The notes beneath the pieces were generated by a model. The model was not told where the DNA came from. It ran no database searches and saw only the letters and a program-made list of their open reading frames with translations. This document shows, in pieces, positions 19,810 to 29,927 of a DNA stretch of 40,848 nt. The DNA is from Pseudomonas amygdali (GTDB taxonomy: Bacteria > Pseudomonadota > Gammaproteobacteria > Pseudomonadales > Pseudomonadaceae): NCBI RefSeq assembly GCF_002699855.1, contig NZ_LKBW01000101.1:19485-60332 (forward strand). The letters run 5' to 3'. Positions within the stretch are counted from its first letter, which is position 1; each line of letters starts with the position of its first letter. The position numbers and the translations under genes are program-made.

Positions 19810-21330
19810 TCAGACGGTTTTGGCAATCCGTGCTGCCATCAATGCCCAGCCGAACAGCAGCAGGCAGACAATTGCCAGTGGCCATGAGCGCCAGCGCAGG
19901 TAAGGCGTGAGTTCGTGCATCGGTACCACTTCGCCGTACAACACGCCGCGTTCGAACTGCGGAATCTGTACCGTAATCCTGCCAAACGGGTCGATCAGCG
20001 CGGTCACGCCGTTGTTGGTGGCACGGATCATCCAGCGGCCCGCTTCAAGGGCGCGCATCTGAGCCATCTGCAAGTGTTGCAGCGGACCGATCGAGGTACC
20101 GAACCAAGTGTCATTGCTGACCGTCAGCAACAGGTCGCTTTGCGCCGACAGGCCTGCGGCGAACTCTGGATAAACCACTTCGTAGCAGATGAACGGCGCG
20201 ATGTGATAATCCTTGGCCTGCAACAGCGCCTGGTCGTTCGGGCCGCGGGCGAAGTCCGACATCGGCAGGTCGAAGAAGGAAATCAACCCGCGCAACAGGT
20301 CCTGCAGCGGCACGTATTCACCGAACGGCACGAGCTTTTGCTTGTAGTAGGTGCCATCGCCTTGGCCGGTAACCGTGATGCCGTTGTAATAGCGATACTC
20401 GCCGCGCCCGGTCGGCTCACGCACTGGCACGCCGGTGATCAGCGCTGCGCCGCGGTCCGAAGCGAACTTGCCCATGATCGCCAGGTAGCCTTCTGCGCTT
20501 TCCTTGAGCACCGGCACGGCGGTTTCCGGCCAGACGATCAGGTCAGCCTGCTGTGAACGGAAGGTCATGTCCCGGTACAGTGCGAGCTGATCATTGAGCT
20601 TTTGCGGGTCCCACTTCATGCTTTGTTCAATGTTGCCCTGCATCGCCGCGACTTTCAGCGGCGGGCCGGACGGTGATGTCCAGGCATGGTCCTTGAGTGC
20701 CAGGCCTGCGATCCAGGGTGCCAGCAACAGCACCACACCCGTCGCCAGGAACGATTTGCGTGCCCGCAAGCGGTGCAGGTTGCACAACAGTGCGGCAGTC
20801 AGGCCCAGCGAGAACGAGATTAGCCATACACCACCGACCGGGGCGAGCCCGGCAAGTGGTCCGTCAAGCTGGCTGTAACCGGAATAAAGCCACGGGAAGC
20901 CGGTAAGGAACCAGCCGCGAAATGCCTCCTGCCACAGCCATAGTGCTGCAAACGCCAGTGCATCGGCCAGCGGCGCTTCGTTGCGCCGTAGCCAGCGCGC
21001 CCAGACCCAGGCGGGCAGGGCGAAAAACAGGGCAATGGCAGCGATGAACAGCAGCATCAACAGCCCGGCCAGCAGTACCGAAGCACCACCGTAGGTATGG
21101 ATGCTGACGTAGATCCAACTGGTGCCCGCGCCGTACAGGCCAAAGCCGTAACACCAGCCACGAGCCAGCGCCTGGCGCGGATTCAGCTCGCGCAGCCCCA
21201 GATAGAAGAGGGCCACCGACACCAGCACCAGCGGCCAGAAGTCGAAGGGCGCCAGGGCCAGGGTCGTGAGCCCGCCAGCCGCCAGGGCCAGCAGGTTACC
21301 GGGCCAGCCGGGGCGGGTTATCCAGCGCAT
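19810..21330 (-). CDS. lnt: Apolipoprotein N-acyltransferase
   Basis: Lnt adds the third acyl chain to the N-terminal cysteine of lipoproteins in the inner membrane, completing maturation before Lol sorting. The 506-residue protein has several N-terminal membrane helices followed by a periplasmic nitrilase-like domain. The catalytic triad is visible: Glu in VWPETAVPVL, Lys in YYKQKLVPFGEYVP and Cys in PFICYEVVYPEF. A final helix near the C-terminus (WRSWPLAIVCLLLFGWALM) anchors the domain. It is preceded by corC, 28 bases away on the same strand; the miaB-phoH-ybeY-corC-lnt order is conserved in gamma-proteobacteria. At least three lipoproteins in this window are its likely substrates. Confidence 0.97.
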   Translation of the reverse strand: MRWITRPGWPGNLLALAAGGLTTLALAPFDFWPLVLVSVALFYLGLRELNPRQALARGWCYGFGLYGAGTSWIYVSIHTYGGASVLLAGLLMLLFIAAIALFFALPAWVWARWLRRNEAPLADALAFAALWLWQEAFRGWFLTGFPWLYSGYSQLDGPLAGLAPVGGVWLISFSLGLTAALLCNLHRLRARKSFLATGVVLLLAPWIAGLALKDHAWTSPSGPPLKVAAMQGNIEQSMKWDPQKLNDQLALYRDMTFRSQQADLIVWPETAVPVLKESAEGYLAIMGKFASDRGAALITGVPVREPTGRGEYRYYNGITVTGQGDGTYYKQKLVPFGEYVPLQDLLRGLISFFDLPMSDFARGPNDQALLQAKDYHIAPFICYEVVYPEFAAGLSAQSDLLLTVSNDTWFGTSIGPLQHLQMAQMRALEAGRWMIRATNNGVTALIDPFGRITVQIPQFERGVLYGEVVPMHELTPYLRWRSWPLAIVCLLLFGWALMAARIAKTV

Positions 21331-21358
21331 GTAGATTCCTTAAAACAGCATCAAGTGG

Positions 21359-22201
21359 TTACGGACGTGAAATGGGAGTCACGCGCAGCAAATGAATGCG
21401 ACGGCTGTCAGCGCTCAGGATGCGGAAACGATACGCACCGATTTCAGTGATTTCGTTGCGCTTGGGCAGATGGCCGAAGGCATTCATCACCAGACCGCCC
21501 ACGGTGTCGAACTCGTCATCGGAGAACGCACTGTCGAAGAATTCGTTGAAATTCTCGACCGGCGTGAGGGCCTTGACCAGAAAGTCACCGCTGGGCAGTG
21601 GCTTGATATAGCTGTCTTCCTCGACGTCATGCTCATCTTCGATATCGCCGACGATCTGTTCCAGCACGTCTTCGATAGTCACCAAACCTGCCACACCACC
21701 GTATTCGTCAATGACGATGGCCATGTGATTGTGGTTGGCGCGAAACTCGCGCAACAGCACGTTGAGGCGCTTGGATTCGGGCACGAACGTAGCGGGACGC
21801 AGCAGCTTCTTGACGTCGTCGCTGTCGCCGTCGGCTTTAAGGATCAGAGGCAGCAGATCCTTGGCCAGCAGCACACCGAGCACGTCATCGTGGCTCTCGC
21901 CGATCACCGGGTAGCGCGAGTGCGCAGCATCGATGACCGCAGGCAGGAACTCACGGGGTGTCTGGGTCGCCTTGATGCTGATCATCTGCGAGCGCGGCAC
22001 CATGATGTCGCGCACTTGCAGGTCAGCCACTTGAATGGCGCCCTCGACGATGGCCAGCGCTTCGCTGTCCAGCAGTTTGTTCTGGTGGGCTTCGCGCAGC
22101 AGCTCAAGCAGCTCCTGGCGGTTTTTCGGCTCATGGACAAAGGCCTGGGTCAGTTTACCCAACCATGACTTTTGCCCGTTGCTCGATCGGTCTTCGCTCA
22201 T
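21359..22201 (-). CDS. corC: CorC/HlyC-family CBS-domain protein
   Basis: CorC is associated with magnesium and cobalt homeostasis in enterobacteria. The 280-residue form here lacks membrane helices and consists of an N-terminal leader, two CBS domains (about residues 65-185: VRDIMVPRSQMISI, NHNHMAIVIDEYGGVAGLVTIEDV) that bind adenine nucleotides, and a C-terminal CorC_HlyC domain (DTVGGLVMNAFGHLPKRN). Its place between ybeY and lnt is standard. The ATG at 22201 lies 5 bases after the ybeY stop, so the two are translationally linked. Role in Mg/Co efflux is by homology. Confidence 0.93.
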   Translation of the reverse strand: MSEDRSSNGQKSWLGKLTQAFVHEPKNRQELLELLREAHQNKLLDSEALAIVEGAIQVADLQVRDIMVPRSQMISIKATQTPREFLPAVIDAAHSRYPVIGESHDDVLGVLLAKDLLPLILKADGDSDDVKKLLRPATFVPESKRLNVLLREFRANHNHMAIVIDEYGGVAGLVTIEDVLEQIVGDIEDEHDVEEDSYIKPLPSGDFLVKALTPVENFNEFFDSAFSDDEFDTVGGLVMNAFGHLPKRNEITEIGAYRFRILSADSRRIHLLRVTPISRP

Positions 22202-22206
22202 AGCCC

Positions 22207-22707
22207 TTACTCGTGGTCCTTGCTTGGTGTGTCTGAATGGGGGTGGTCGGCACTTTCATCTTCTGCGTAAGGGTCGGGGTAGCCCAGCTCCTCAAGCAAC
22301 GTTCGTTCCAGTGCTTCCATTTCTTCGGCTTCTTCATCATCGATGTGGTCGTAACCCAGCAGATGAAGGCAGCCATGAATGACCATGTGTGCCCAGTGCG
22401 CGTAAACGGACTTGCCTTGTTCAGCGGCTTCGCGGTTGACCACCGGGACGCAGATGACCAGGTCGCCCAGCAACGGGATGTCCAGCATGTCGTCCGGAAC
22501 ATCCGCCGGGAATGAAAGCACGTTTGTAGCGTAATTTTTATGTCGCCAGGTGTGATTGAGCTCGCGCCCTTCGTTTTCGTCGACGAGGCGGATGGTCAGC
22601 TCGGAATCGGCACTGCGCTGACGCAAGCCCATTTCACACCAGAGGCGGAATCGGGCTTCGTCGGGGGCGCTTGTTTCGCTTGCAATCTGCAGGTCCAGCT
22701 CAAGCAT
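22207..22707 (-). CDS. ybeY: Endoribonuclease YbeY
   Basis: YbeY is a single-strand-specific metallo-endoribonuclease needed for 16S rRNA 3'-end maturation and 70S ribosome quality control. The zinc site [11 protein letters not shown] is intact. I place the start at ATG 22707 ([12 protein letters not shown]), giving 166 residues; the open frame extends further upstream into phoH but that part has no family similarity. ATG 22707 overlaps the phoH stop region by 8 bases, a typical coupled arrangement. The acidic C-terminal tail ([18 protein letters not shown]) is a common variable extension. Confidence 0.96.
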   Translation of the reverse strand: MLELDLQIASETSAPDEARFRLWCEMGLRQRSADSELTIRLVDENEGRELNHTWRHKNYATNVLSFPADVPDDMLDIPLLGDLVICVPVVNREAAEQGKSVYAHWAHMVIHGCLHLLGYDHIDDEEAEEMEALERTLLEELGYPDPYAEDESADHPHSDTPSKDHE

Positions 22708-23722
22708 CGCGGTTCTTGTCCCGTGGGTAACTGTTGTTGCCCGACGAACCGTCGCTGAGCTGATCATCGAAACGCTCATAGGCCTCGACAATGCGCTGCA
22801 CCAGCGGGTGGCGAACCACATCCTTGGGTTTGAAATGCGTGAAGCTGATGCCCGGCACGTCCTTGAGCACATCAATGACATGCGTCAGCCCCGACCGGGT
22901 GCCCTTGGGCAGGTCGACCTGGGTGATGTCGCCGGTGATTACGGCGGTGGAGCCGAAGCCGATACGGGTCAGGAACATCTTCATCTGCTCGACAGTGGTG
23001 TTCTGACTCTCGTCGAGAATGATGAAGCTGTTATTAAGGGTGCGTCCGCGCATGTAAGCCAGCGGTGCCACTTCAATGACCTGCTTCTCGATCAGCTTGG
23101 CGACGTATTCGAAACCGAGCATCTCGTACAGCGCGTCATACAGCGGGCGCAGGTACGGGTCGATCTTCTGGGCCAGATCGCCGGGCAAGAAGCCCAGTTT
23201 CTCGCCCGCTTCGACCGCCGGGCGCACCAGCAGGATGCGACGAATCTGCTCGCGTTCCAGAGCATCCACCGCGCAGGCAACCGCCAGGTACGTCTTGCCG
23301 GTACCCGCAGGGCCGATGCCGAAGTTGATGTCGTTGCTGAGGACTTCCTTGACGTAACGCTGCTGATTCAGGCCGCGCGGGCGAATCATGCCCTTTTTGG
23401 TGCGCAGCGAGACGCCGACTTCGGCGGCAGGGTGGTTGTCGAGGCCGTCCACACCTGATTCCTGAAGGAACAGGTGGACCATGTCCGGCGTTAGCTCGGT
23501 ACCTTTGGTTTCCCGGTACAGGCGGCGCAGAAGATTCTCGGCGGAGTGATTTTGTTTTGAGTCGCCAATGAGCTCGAATTGATTGCCGCGATTGCGGATC
23601 TCGATGTCCAGGCGTTGCTCGATCAGGCGCAAGTGCTCGTCGAGTTGCCCGCACAGGTTGGCGAAACGATGGGCCTCGAAAGGCTCGAGGGTGAAGCGAT
23701 GAGGTTCTATGGGTGCGTTCAA
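22700..23722 (-). CDS. ybeZ: PhoH-like ATPase (YbeZ)
   Basis: This 340-residue PhoH-family P-loop ATPase is the partner of YbeY in rRNA processing. Walker A is GPAGTGKT in the middle of the protein, Walker B is FIILDESQN and the later GDITQVDLP is also family-typical. The N-terminal 100 residues are the variable part ([20 protein letters not shown], a KH-like segment). ATG 23722 is the first Met and fits the family start. Its 3' end overlaps ybeY by 8 bases. The C-terminal tail [17 protein letters not shown] is low complexity. Confidence 0.95.
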   Translation of the reverse strand: MNAPIEPHRFTLEPFEAHRFANLCGQLDEHLRLIEQRLDIEIRNRGNQFELIGDSKQNHSAENLLRRLYRETKGTELTPDMVHLFLQESGVDGLDNHPAAEVGVSLRTKKGMIRPRGLNQQRYVKEVLSNDINFGIGPAGTGKTYLAVACAVDALEREQIRRILLVRPAVEAGEKLGFLPGDLAQKIDPYLRPLYDALYEMLGFEYVAKLIEKQVIEVAPLAYMRGRTLNNSFIILDESQNTTVEQMKMFLTRIGFGSTAVITGDITQVDLPKGTRSGLTHVIDVLKDVPGISFTHFKPKDVVRHPLVQRIVEAYERFDDQLSDGSSGNNSYPRDKNRDA

Positions 23723-23770
23723 GGTCGTTTAATGGCCGTCCGGCGGCAATTGAGATGTATTGAAGAATAC

Positions 23771-23821
23771 CCCTGGCGCTGGTTGTGTGAAAGCTTTGCC
23801 GTGTTAAAGGCCGCGCCAGGG
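23771..23821 (-). other. Inverted repeats in the miaB-phoH gap
   Basis: In the 176-base gap between miaB and phoH, CCCTGGCGC (23771-23779) pairs exactly with GCGCCAGGG (23813-23821) over a 33-base loop. Nearby CCGAAT-TC-ATTCGG (about 23856-23869) is enclosed by CGCAGAA/TTCTGCG. No U-tract follows. These may modulate readthrough from miaB to phoH. Confidence 0.35.
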
Positions 23822-23898
23822 ATTCACCGTGCTCAATGGTAGGGACCGCGCAGAACCGAATTCATTCGGCGATTCGTTTCTGCGGCGACATTCAAGGT

Positions 23899-25227
23899 TT
23901 ACTGTAGCAGCGAGCCACGCAGAGAGTGAGGCTGCGCATCATCAATGTGTACGTCGGCAAACTGCCCGATCAGTTTCGGGTTGTTGCAGCGAAAATTCAC
24001 AATCCGGTTGTTCTCGGTGCGGCCCTGCAGTTCGCCAGGGTCTTTCTTCGAATAGTCGGTTACCAGAATGCGCTGGATGCTGCCCACCATCTGCCGGCTG
24101 ATCTCGAAACCCTGCTGGTTCAGGCGGTGTTGCAGCGCTGCCAGGCGCTCTTTCTTGAGCGCTTCTGGCGTATCGTCTTTCAGATCTGCGGCAGGCGTAC
24201 CCGGGCGCGGGCTGTAGACGAACGAGAACGAGAAGTCGAAACCCACGTCTTCAATCAGCTTCATGGTGTTGTCGAAGTCTTTTTCTGTCTCGCCGGGGAA
24301 GCCAACGATGAAGTCGGAACTGATGCTGATGCCCGGCACGGCCGCCCTGAGCTTGCGCAAGCGGGACTTGTATTCCAGCGTGGTGTGGTTGCGCTTCATG
24401 GCCGCCAGAATGCGGTCGGAACCCGACTGCACCGGCAAGTGCAGGTGTTTGACCAGCTCCGGCACTTCCGCGTGGGCCTGGATAAGGCTGTCGGAAAACT
24501 CCAGCGGGTGTGAGGTGGTGTAGCGAATACGGTCGATGCCATCGACCGCGGCAACCACGCGGATCAGGTCCGCCAGGTCTGCAACCCGGCCGTCGTGCGT
24601 GGTGCCGCGATAGCCGTTGACGTTCTGCCCCAGCAGGGTGACTTCACGCACGCCGTTTTCGGCGAGGTGGATGACTTCGCTCAGCACATCGTCAAACGGC
24701 CGGCTGACTTCCTCGCCACGGGTATAGGGCACCACGCAGAACGTGCAGTATTTGCTGCAGCCTTCCATCACCGATACATAAGCGCTCGGGCCATCGACGC
24801 GCGGCTCGGGCAAGTGGTCGAATTTTTCGATTTCCGGGAACGAGACGTCGACCTGCGGCAAGCGGGTGATACGCGCTGCGTCGATCATTTCCGGCAGGCG
24901 ATGTAAGGTCTGGGGGCCGAACACCACGTCCACATAGGGCGCGCGATCACGAATGGCTGCGCCTTCCTGGCTGGCTACGCAGCCACCGACAGCGATCACC
25001 ATCTCGGGATTGGCCAGCTTCAATTCACGCCAGCGGCCAAGCTGGGAGTACACCCGGTCCTGGGCGCGCTCGCGAATCGAGCAGGTATTGAGCAGGATCA
25101 CGTCGGCGTCTTCCGCGCGAGCGGTGACTTCCAGGGCCTGATGTTCGCCCAGCAGATCGACCATGCGCGAGCTGTCGTACTCGTTCATCTGGCAACCGTG
25201 GGTTTCGATATAAAGCTTCTTGGCCAT
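23899..25227 (-). CDS. miaB: tRNA-2-methylthio-N6-dimethylallyladenosine synthase
   Basis: MiaB adds a methylthio group to i6A37 of tRNAs that read U-starting codons. The 442-residue methylthiotransferase has three domains: the N-terminal UPF0004 domain with cluster cysteines C12, C49 and C83; the radical-SAM domain with C157-x3-C161-x2-C164 (GCSKYCTFC); and a C-terminal TRAM domain (about residues 380-442) that binds tRNA. All six cysteines are present. It is first in the minus-strand group miaB-phoH-ybeY-corC-lnt and is divergent from the DUF1820 gene, with a 130-base promoter region between. Confidence 0.97.
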   Translation of the reverse strand: MAKKLYIETHGCQMNEYDSSRMVDLLGEHQALEVTARAEDADVILLNTCSIRERAQDRVYSQLGRWRELKLANPEMVIAVGGCVASQEGAAIRDRAPYVDVVFGPQTLHRLPEMIDAARITRLPQVDVSFPEIEKFDHLPEPRVDGPSAYVSVMEGCSKYCTFCVVPYTRGEEVSRPFDDVLSEVIHLAENGVREVTLLGQNVNGYRGTTHDGRVADLADLIRVVAAVDGIDRIRYTTSHPLEFSDSLIQAHAEVPELVKHLHLPVQSGSDRILAAMKRNHTTLEYKSRLRKLRAAVPGISISSDFIVGFPGETEKDFDNTMKLIEDVGFDFSFSFVYSPRPGTPAADLKDDTPEALKKERLAALQHRLNQQGFEISRQMVGSIQRILVTDYSKKDPGELQGRTENNRIVNFRCNNPKLIGQFADVHIDDAQPHSLRGSLLQ

Positions 25228-25291
25228 GCGTGATCATCAACCGTATCAGTGAACCGAGCATTATAAGGATGAAGGGCGCGGGTTCCTAGCG

Positions 25292-25318
25292 TTGGCTGTC
25301 CGATGGACATGCTATAGT
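25292..25318 (+). promoter_or_regulatory. Candidate promoter for the DUF1820 gene
   Basis: An extended -10, TGCTATAGT (TATAGT at 25313-25318), with TTGGCT at 25292-25297 as -35 at a short 15-base spacing. Transcription would begin about 33 bases before ATG 25358. The extended -10 may compensate for the spacing. Confidence 0.5.
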
Positions 25319-25357
25319 CCGTGCCCCTTTTTCATCTCCGATCGTTACCCGCCCGTT

Positions 25358-25684
25358 ATGACCAAACGCGAAGCTCCAATCTACAAGGTGATTTTCCTCA
25401 ACCAGGGACAGGTGTTCGAGATGTACGCCAAGCAGATCTATCAAAGTGATCTGTGGGGCTTTCTGGAAGTTGAAGAATTCGTTTTCGGCGAACGCACGAC
25501 GGTTGTGGTGGACCCGAGCGAAGAGAAGCTCAAGGCTCAGTTCGAAGGCGTGGTGCGCAGTTTCGTACCAATGCATTCGATTGTGCGCATCGACGAAGTC
25601 GAGCGCATGGGCGTGCCGAAGATCAGCGAAGCGCGCGGCAGCAGCAACGTAATGCCGTTTCCCATGCCGATGCCGGAAAAGTAA
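25358..25684 (+). CDS. DUF1820 family protein
   Basis: This 108-residue cytoplasmic protein belongs to the DUF1820 family, found mainly in gamma-proteobacteria, with no known function. Typical segments are YKVIFLNQGQVFEMYAKQIY and LWGFLEVEEFVFGERT, and the C-terminus ends in a proline/methionine-rich tail (NVMPFPMPMPEK). I chose ATG 25358 because the family starts MTKREAPIYKV; an upstream ATG at 25292 is within the promoter. It is a single-gene unit with a good promoter, converging on the Sel1 gene. A 7-bp hairpin (GCCCTGA/TCAGGGC, 25700-25724) lies just after it. Confidence 0.9.
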   Translation: MTKREAPIYKVIFLNQGQVFEMYAKQIYQSDLWGFLEVEEFVFGERTTVVVDPSEEKLKAQFEGVVRSFVPMHSIVRIDEVERMGVPKISEARGSSNVMPFPMPMPEK

Positions 25685-25717
25685 GTCTGAATCGCAAGTG
25701 CCCTGAGCTATTGCTGG

Positions 25718-26266
25718 TCAGGGCAGCGGAGAGAAGGGGCTGCGCCCTTCGGCGGTTTGCAGTTCAAGCAGGTATTTGCGGAAGATCTGCCCCAGTACCT
25801 GGGTGGCAACTTCCAGTTCGTCGCGCTGCATCTTTGCCGATACCTCGTCGGCGGCATCCAGCGCCTCTTCCGAGCCATTGACTGCGGCCATCTTCAGCAC
25901 GATATACGCCTGAATGTTATTGGCCTGCACCCCTTCACCATGGCTGAACATCAAGCCCAGTTGATACTGCGCCTGGGCATGGCCCTGCAATGAGGCCTGC
26001 TCGAAGTAATTCAGCGCCTGCGGCAAATCGCGAGGTGCATTTCTGCCCTCGTAATAGAACTCACCCAACTCGTACTGCGCCTGCGCATCCCCACCCTTGG
26101 CGGCCTGCTGGCACGCTTCAAGCGCAGCGGGCAGGTTCTCTGGCTGGGTATTGAGGGTGCAACGACCCATCGCCGGGATTAACAACGAGTTGCCGCCAGC
26201 AGTCGCCAGCAGGGGATAGACAAGCAACAGGCAGCCCAATACAAGGGTGCGGCCGGTGCGGTTCAT
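25718..26266 (-). CDS. Periplasmic Sel1-repeat protein
   Basis: The 182-residue product has a signal peptide (hydrophobic residues 8-22, cleavage near LLATAGG) and two clear Sel1-like tetratricopeptide repeats in the middle: AQAQYELGEFYYEGRNAPRD and AQAQYQLGLMFSHGEGV. A short CxxA-type segment precedes them (LEACQQAAKGGD). Sel1 proteins usually act as protein-binding scaffolds in the envelope, but no partner is evident here. P. aeruginosa has a comparable gene next to hemL (from memory). It ends inside a small inverted repeat shared with the converging DUF1820 gene. Confidence 0.85.
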   Translation of the reverse strand: MNRTGRTLVLGCLLLVYPLLATAGGNSLLIPAMGRCTLNTQPENLPAALEACQQAAKGGDAQAQYELGEFYYEGRNAPRDLPQALNYFEQASLQGHAQAQYQLGLMFSHGEGVQANNIQAYIVLKMAAVNGSEEALDAADEVSAKMQRDELEVATQVLGQIFRKYLLELQTAEGRSPFSPLP

Positions 26267-26514
26267 GGGAGTCGACTTACCTCTGAAAAAGGTGCGGGCA
26301 TGCCCGACCAGCTAAACGTGCTGGCTGCGCATTATGAAATAAGCAGAGCCAACCTTACAAAGTCTTTACGGATTTTCTGCTGCACGGCGTTGAAAACGCC
26401 CTTCTTTAGGGGGGCATTACCTGAAACAACACTTCCAGTGACCTGTGTTTGCAGCATCCGCACTGCATTGTAGAAGCAAAATACGTACTTAGCGTTCCGT
26501 TTCATTCACAGGCA

Positions 26515-26551
26515 TCACTCGCGCCGGTTCAATGACACCCGGCGCGGGTGA
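26515..26551 (-). terminator. Hairpin after hemL
   Basis: TCACTCGCGCCGG (26515-26527) pairs with CCGGCGCGGGTGA (26539-26551), 13 bp with one T-G, loop 11, ending 12 bases from the hemL stop. No U-run follows on the minus strand, so it may be a Rho-associated 3' stabiliser. The remaining gap to 26267 (about 250 bases) shows no gene; it should contain the promoter of the Sel1 gene. Confidence 0.5.
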
Positions 26552-26562
26552 GTCTGACGAGC

Positions 26563-27846
26563 TTATTTCAGCGCAGCAAACGCTTTTTCCGCGGCATCGA
26601 GTGTCAGTTTCAACTCGGCATCGCCGTGGGCGATGGAGGTGAAGCCGGCTTCGAATGCGCTCGGCGCGAGGTACACGCCGCCCTCCAGCATCAAGTGGAA
26701 GAAACGTTTGAAACGCTCGGCATCGCTGGTCATCACGTCTTCAAACGTTACGATTTCACGCGCTTCACTGAAGTACAGGCCGAACATGCCACCCGCCTGG
26801 GTTGTCACGAACGCAATACCTGCTGCATCGGCGCGCTGTTGCAGGCCTTCAAGCAGGCGACGGGTGTAGTCGCTCAATTCATCGTGAAAGCCCGGGCGGC
26901 TGATCAGGCGCAGGGTAGTCAGGCCAGCGGCCATCGCCAACGGGTTACCCGACAGGGTGCCCGCCTGATAGACCGGACCAAGCGGTGCGATGTGCGACAT
27001 GATTTCGCGTTTGCCGCCAAAGCAGCCGACCGGCATACCGCCACCGATGATCTTGCCGAAGGTGCTCAGGTCGGGCGTCACGCCGTAGTAAGCCTGTGCG
27101 CCACCGAGGGCTACGCGGAAACCGGTCATCACTTCATCGAAAATCAGCACCACGCCGTGCTCGTCGCACAGGTCGCGCAGACCTTGCAGGTAGCCAGGCG
27201 CAGGCGGCACGCAGTTCATGTTGCCAGCAACGGGCTCGACGATGATGCACGCCACTTCCTGACCCACTTCAGCCAACAGGTCACGCACGGCGTCGAGGTT
27301 GTTGAAGGGCACGGTCAGGGTGTGTTTCGCAAACGCTGCCGGTACGCCAGGCGAACTGGGTACGCCCAGGGTAAGGGCACCGGAGCCGGCCTTGACCAGC
27401 AGGCTGTCGGAGTGACCGTGGTAGCAGCCCTCGAACTTGATGATGCTGTCGCGGCCGGTAAAGCCTCGGGCCAGACGGATCGCGCTCATGGTCGCTTCAG
27501 TGCCGGAGCTGACCATGCGAACCATTTCCATGGACGGTACCAGTTCGCAGACCAGATCGGCCATTTCGGTTTCCATGGCCGTCGGTGCACCGTAAGACAG
27601 GCCGTGCTCCAGCTGGCTGCGCACGGCATCGAGCACTTCCGGGTGGCTATGGCCAAGAATCATCGGCCCCCAGGAGCCCACGTAATCAACATAGCGTTTG
27701 TCGTCTTCGTCAGTCACGTAAGCGCCCGCAGCATGTTTGAAGAACAGCGGCGTGCCACCCACGCTTTTGAAAGCACGAACCGGCGAATTGACGCCACCGG
27801 GGATGTGTTTTTGGGCGTTGGCGAACAGTGTTTCGGAACGGGACAT
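26563..27846 (-). CDS. hemL: Glutamate-1-semialdehyde 2,1-aminomutase
   Basis: HemL converts glutamate-1-semialdehyde to 5-aminolevulinate, the committed haem precursor in the C5 pathway. The 427-residue PLP enzyme shows [10 protein letters not shown] before the PLP lysine K265 in [14 protein letters not shown], and the PLP-phosphate-contacting SSGTEAT around residues 113-119. ATG 27846 gives [20 protein letters not shown], a typical start. thiE lies upstream on the same strand, separated by 271 bases with a REP doublet, so co-transcription is uncertain. The thiD-thiE-hemL order is conserved in Pseudomonas. Confidence 0.98.
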   Translation of the reverse strand: MSRSETLFANAQKHIPGGVNSPVRAFKSVGGTPLFFKHAAGAYVTDEDDKRYVDYVGSWGPMILGHSHPEVLDAVRSQLEHGLSYGAPTAMETEMADLVCELVPSMEMVRMVSSGTEATMSAIRLARGFTGRDSIIKFEGCYHGHSDSLLVKAGSGALTLGVPSSPGVPAAFAKHTLTVPFNNLDAVRDLLAEVGQEVACIIVEPVAGNMNCVPPAPGYLQGLRDLCDEHGVVLIFDEVMTGFRVALGGAQAYYGVTPDLSTFGKIIGGGMPVGCFGGKREIMSHIAPLGPVYQAGTLSGNPLAMAAGLTTLRLISRPGFHDELSDYTRRLLEGLQQRADAAGIAFVTTQAGGMFGLYFSEAREIVTFEDVMTSDAERFKRFFHLMLEGGVYLAPSAFEAGFTSIAHGDAELKLTLDAAEKAFAALK

Positions 27847-27998
27847 GATTGGGTCTCTGCTTTGAAACGGGGAATTCGTGTCTACGCTGGGGTCAGCCGA
27901 GGCGGGCAGCTTCAGGATGGGCTGCTTTATTGGGTGGCATGAGCCAGAGAAGGCGCAGGAACGCGCACTATATCAAATGAAGGAGGATCCACGTACTC

Positions 27999-28105
27999 GT
28001 GGGAGCGAGCTTGCTCGCGAAGGGGGCAGTGCAGACCCCGAAAACAGAGCATTTTGAACCATCGCCTTCGCGAGCAATGCGGATCGCCGCCCCGGTCACT
28101 CCCAC
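27999..28105. repeat. REP doublet between thiE and hemL
   Basis: GTGGGAGCGAGCTTGCTCGC plus GAA (27999-28021) is followed by an inverted, partly diverged arm beginning TTCGCGAGCAATGCGGATCG and ending CACTCCCAC (28067-28105). This is the same REP family as at 1-341 and 13696-13718, in its paired form. Confidence 0.8.
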
Positions 28106-28117
28106 AGCAATTCTGCT

Positions 28118-28735
28118 CTACAACAACGCCATGAAGGCTTTTGCCCTGCGCGTCACTTCCTGGGTGTTTTCAGCGCCGAACAGGCCGTGTACCACGGCGA
28201 GCAGGTCTGCTCCATGTTCGACCAGTTGCGGGGCGTTTTCCAGGGTGATGCCGCCGATCACGGCAATCGGCAAGTGAACCCTGGCACGCACCTGAGCAAT
28301 CAGGTCCAGCGGTACTGCGGGTGCGCCGGGCTTGGTCAGGGAGTTGAAGAACCTGCCAAATGCTACGTACGTCGCGCCATCAGCCTTTGCCTGCTCGGCC
28401 AGTTCCAGGCTGCCGTGACAGGTGGCACCGACAATCGCCTTGTGCCCCAGCAGGGCACGCGCATCCGGCAACGAGCCGTCGGTCTGGCCCAAATGCACAC
28501 CCACGCCCAGACGCGCCGCCAGTTCGGCGTCATCGTTGATGATAAGTCGCGTCTTGTAGCGCTCGCAGAGTTTGAGCAGCTCGGTCGCTTCGCGCAGACG
28601 GCGGGACTCGTCACTGGTCTTGTCGCGGTATTGCAGCAGCGTCACGCCGCCATCCAGCGCAGCTTCGACGTACGAGAGAAATTTGCCGGACAGCAACTGA
28701 CTGTCGGTAATGGCATACAGGCCACGTAGTTTCAT
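28118..28735 (-). CDS. thiE: Thiamine-phosphate synthase
   Basis: ThiE joins HMP pyrophosphate and the thiazole phosphate to make thiamine monophosphate. ATG 28735 gives 205 residues starting [11 protein letters not shown], the normal family start; the frame is open upstream into thiD but that part is unrelated. Motifs include [15 protein letters not shown] (the pyrimidine site), [22 protein letters not shown], and [15 protein letters not shown], where pseudomonads have a modified phosphate loop. It follows thiD by 23 bases, so the two form an operon. No TPP riboswitch is seen upstream. Confidence 0.96.
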   Translation of the reverse strand: MKLRGLYAITDSQLLSGKFLSYVEAALDGGVTLLQYRDKTSDESRRLREATELLKLCERYKTRLIINDDAELAARLGVGVHLGQTDGSLPDARALLGHKAIVGATCHGSLELAEQAKADGATYVAFGRFFNSLTKPGAPAVPLDLIAQVRARVHLPIAVIGGITLENAPQLVEHGADLLAVVHGLFGAENTQEVTRRAKAFMALL

Positions 28736-28758
28736 GAATCGAGCCTCATGGCGATGTG

Positions 28759-29556
28759 TTACGAGCAAAAATCCAGCGGCAACCGACGAGGCACAAATTG
28801 CCCGCGGCCCAGCTGTTCGGCGTCCCTGAGCGTACGCCAGGTGTAGTCCAGCGCCGATCTTACCGCGCTGACCAGTTCTTCTCCCTGAGCAATACGCCCG
28901 GCCAGTGCGCTGGCCAGTGTGCAGCCTGAACCGTGGTAGCTGCCGGGTAGACGTTCGCAAATGAAAGTGTGGGTCTGGCCGCCACGCACATAGAGACGAT
29001 TATGGATTTGCTGTTCGTCACCATGACCGCCAGTGATTAACAGGTATTCACAAAACAGCAGTAGCTTGTCGGCGCACTCGTCCGCAGTACCCTCAGGCAG
29101 CTCGGCAAGAATGCGTGCTTCCGGAAGATTGGGGGTCGCGATGGTCGATAATGGCAGCAGCCGTTCGCGCATGGCGTAGCCAACTTCGTCCTTGCCCAGC
29201 CGTCCGCCGCCACCAGCGCGCAGCACCGGGTCGCAGACCATTGGCAAATGCGGGTGAGCGAGAAGCAGGTCGACGACCGTGTCGACCATCTCCAGCGAAC
29301 CGAGCATTCCCAGCTTGACGGCGGCTACGTTCGAATCGTTGAGGACGGCATTGGCCTGGGCCATGACCCATTCGCGATCGAGCACGCGAAAATCACTGAC
29401 ATCTACAGTGTCTTGCACGGTGAGCGCAGTAATCGCCGGAGCGGCGTGACAGCCTTGGGCGAGCAGGGCTTCTATATCGGCCTGCATACCGGCACCGCCA
29501 CTAGGGTCGTGGCCGGAGAGGCAAAGGACAACGGGGCGGGAGCTATAGATATTCAT
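28759..29556 (-). CDS. thiD: Hydroxymethylpyrimidine (phosphate) kinase
   Basis: ThiD phosphorylates HMP and then HMP phosphate, supplying the pyrimidine half of thiamine. With ATG 29556 the protein is 265 residues. The ribokinase-like fold is recognised by [20 protein letters not shown] at the N-terminus, [12 protein letters not shown] in the middle and [16 protein letters not shown] near the C-terminus, which holds the anion hole and catalytic cysteine region. Upstream in-frame codons to 29673 do not resemble the family. It is first of a thiD-thiE pair and divergent from ladS. Confidence 0.95.
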   Translation of the reverse strand: MNIYSSRPVVLCLSGHDPSGGAGMQADIEALLAQGCHAAPAITALTVQDTVDVSDFRVLDREWVMAQANAVLNDSNVAAVKLGMLGSLEMVDTVVDLLLAHPHLPMVCDPVLRAGGGGRLGKDEVGYAMRERLLPLSTIATPNLPEARILAELPEGTADECADKLLLFCEYLLITGGHGDEQQIHNRLYVRGGQTHTFICERLPGSYHGSGCTLASALAGRIAQGEELVSAVRSALDYTWRTLRDAEQLGRGQFVPRRLPLDFCS

Positions 29557-29927
29557 GGTGCGCGAGCTTATCACTAAACCTTTCGCGGGCCGCTCGGGGT
29601 GCCAGGTTTTTCTTGCTGGTGATGGTCCGTCGGCGACTGTCGCAGATTCGACAAACCTGCAAAAAATACTCATGTTTGGCCTGAAATAGCCGATGTAGAG
29701 CTATTGCCTTGATTTTTATCGCGATACTGTCTTTACGCTATTAGCGGCTATGCTTGTGTGGTCAGACCGATTACCGACGGTTTGCATCGTTTTTTATACC
29801 GATGCCAGCCAGGTCATCCCTACGTTCAATGGTCTGTTTGAATCATTAGCCTGTTTCAAGGACAGAAAATTGCGGGACGTCGTAATCAATGGATGGATTG
29901 AACGCGACGACCTACCTTGGGGCTTCA
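29557..29927. other. Divergent intergenic region thiD / ladS
   Basis: This 371-base gap lies between divergent genes. It contains no convincing gene. The right half is AT-rich (from about 29655) and is the likely promoter area for ladS; possible hexamers (TTGCCT 29704-29709, GATACT 29723-29728) are spaced only 13 bases apart, so I do not call a promoter. The short forward frame from 29750 shows no family features. Confidence 0.5.

Noticed and set aside
28736..29673. TPP riboswitch near thiE/thiD
   Set aside because: I looked for the conserved CTGAGA and ACCC...GAACCTGA elements upstream of thiE and thiD on the minus strand and did not see them.
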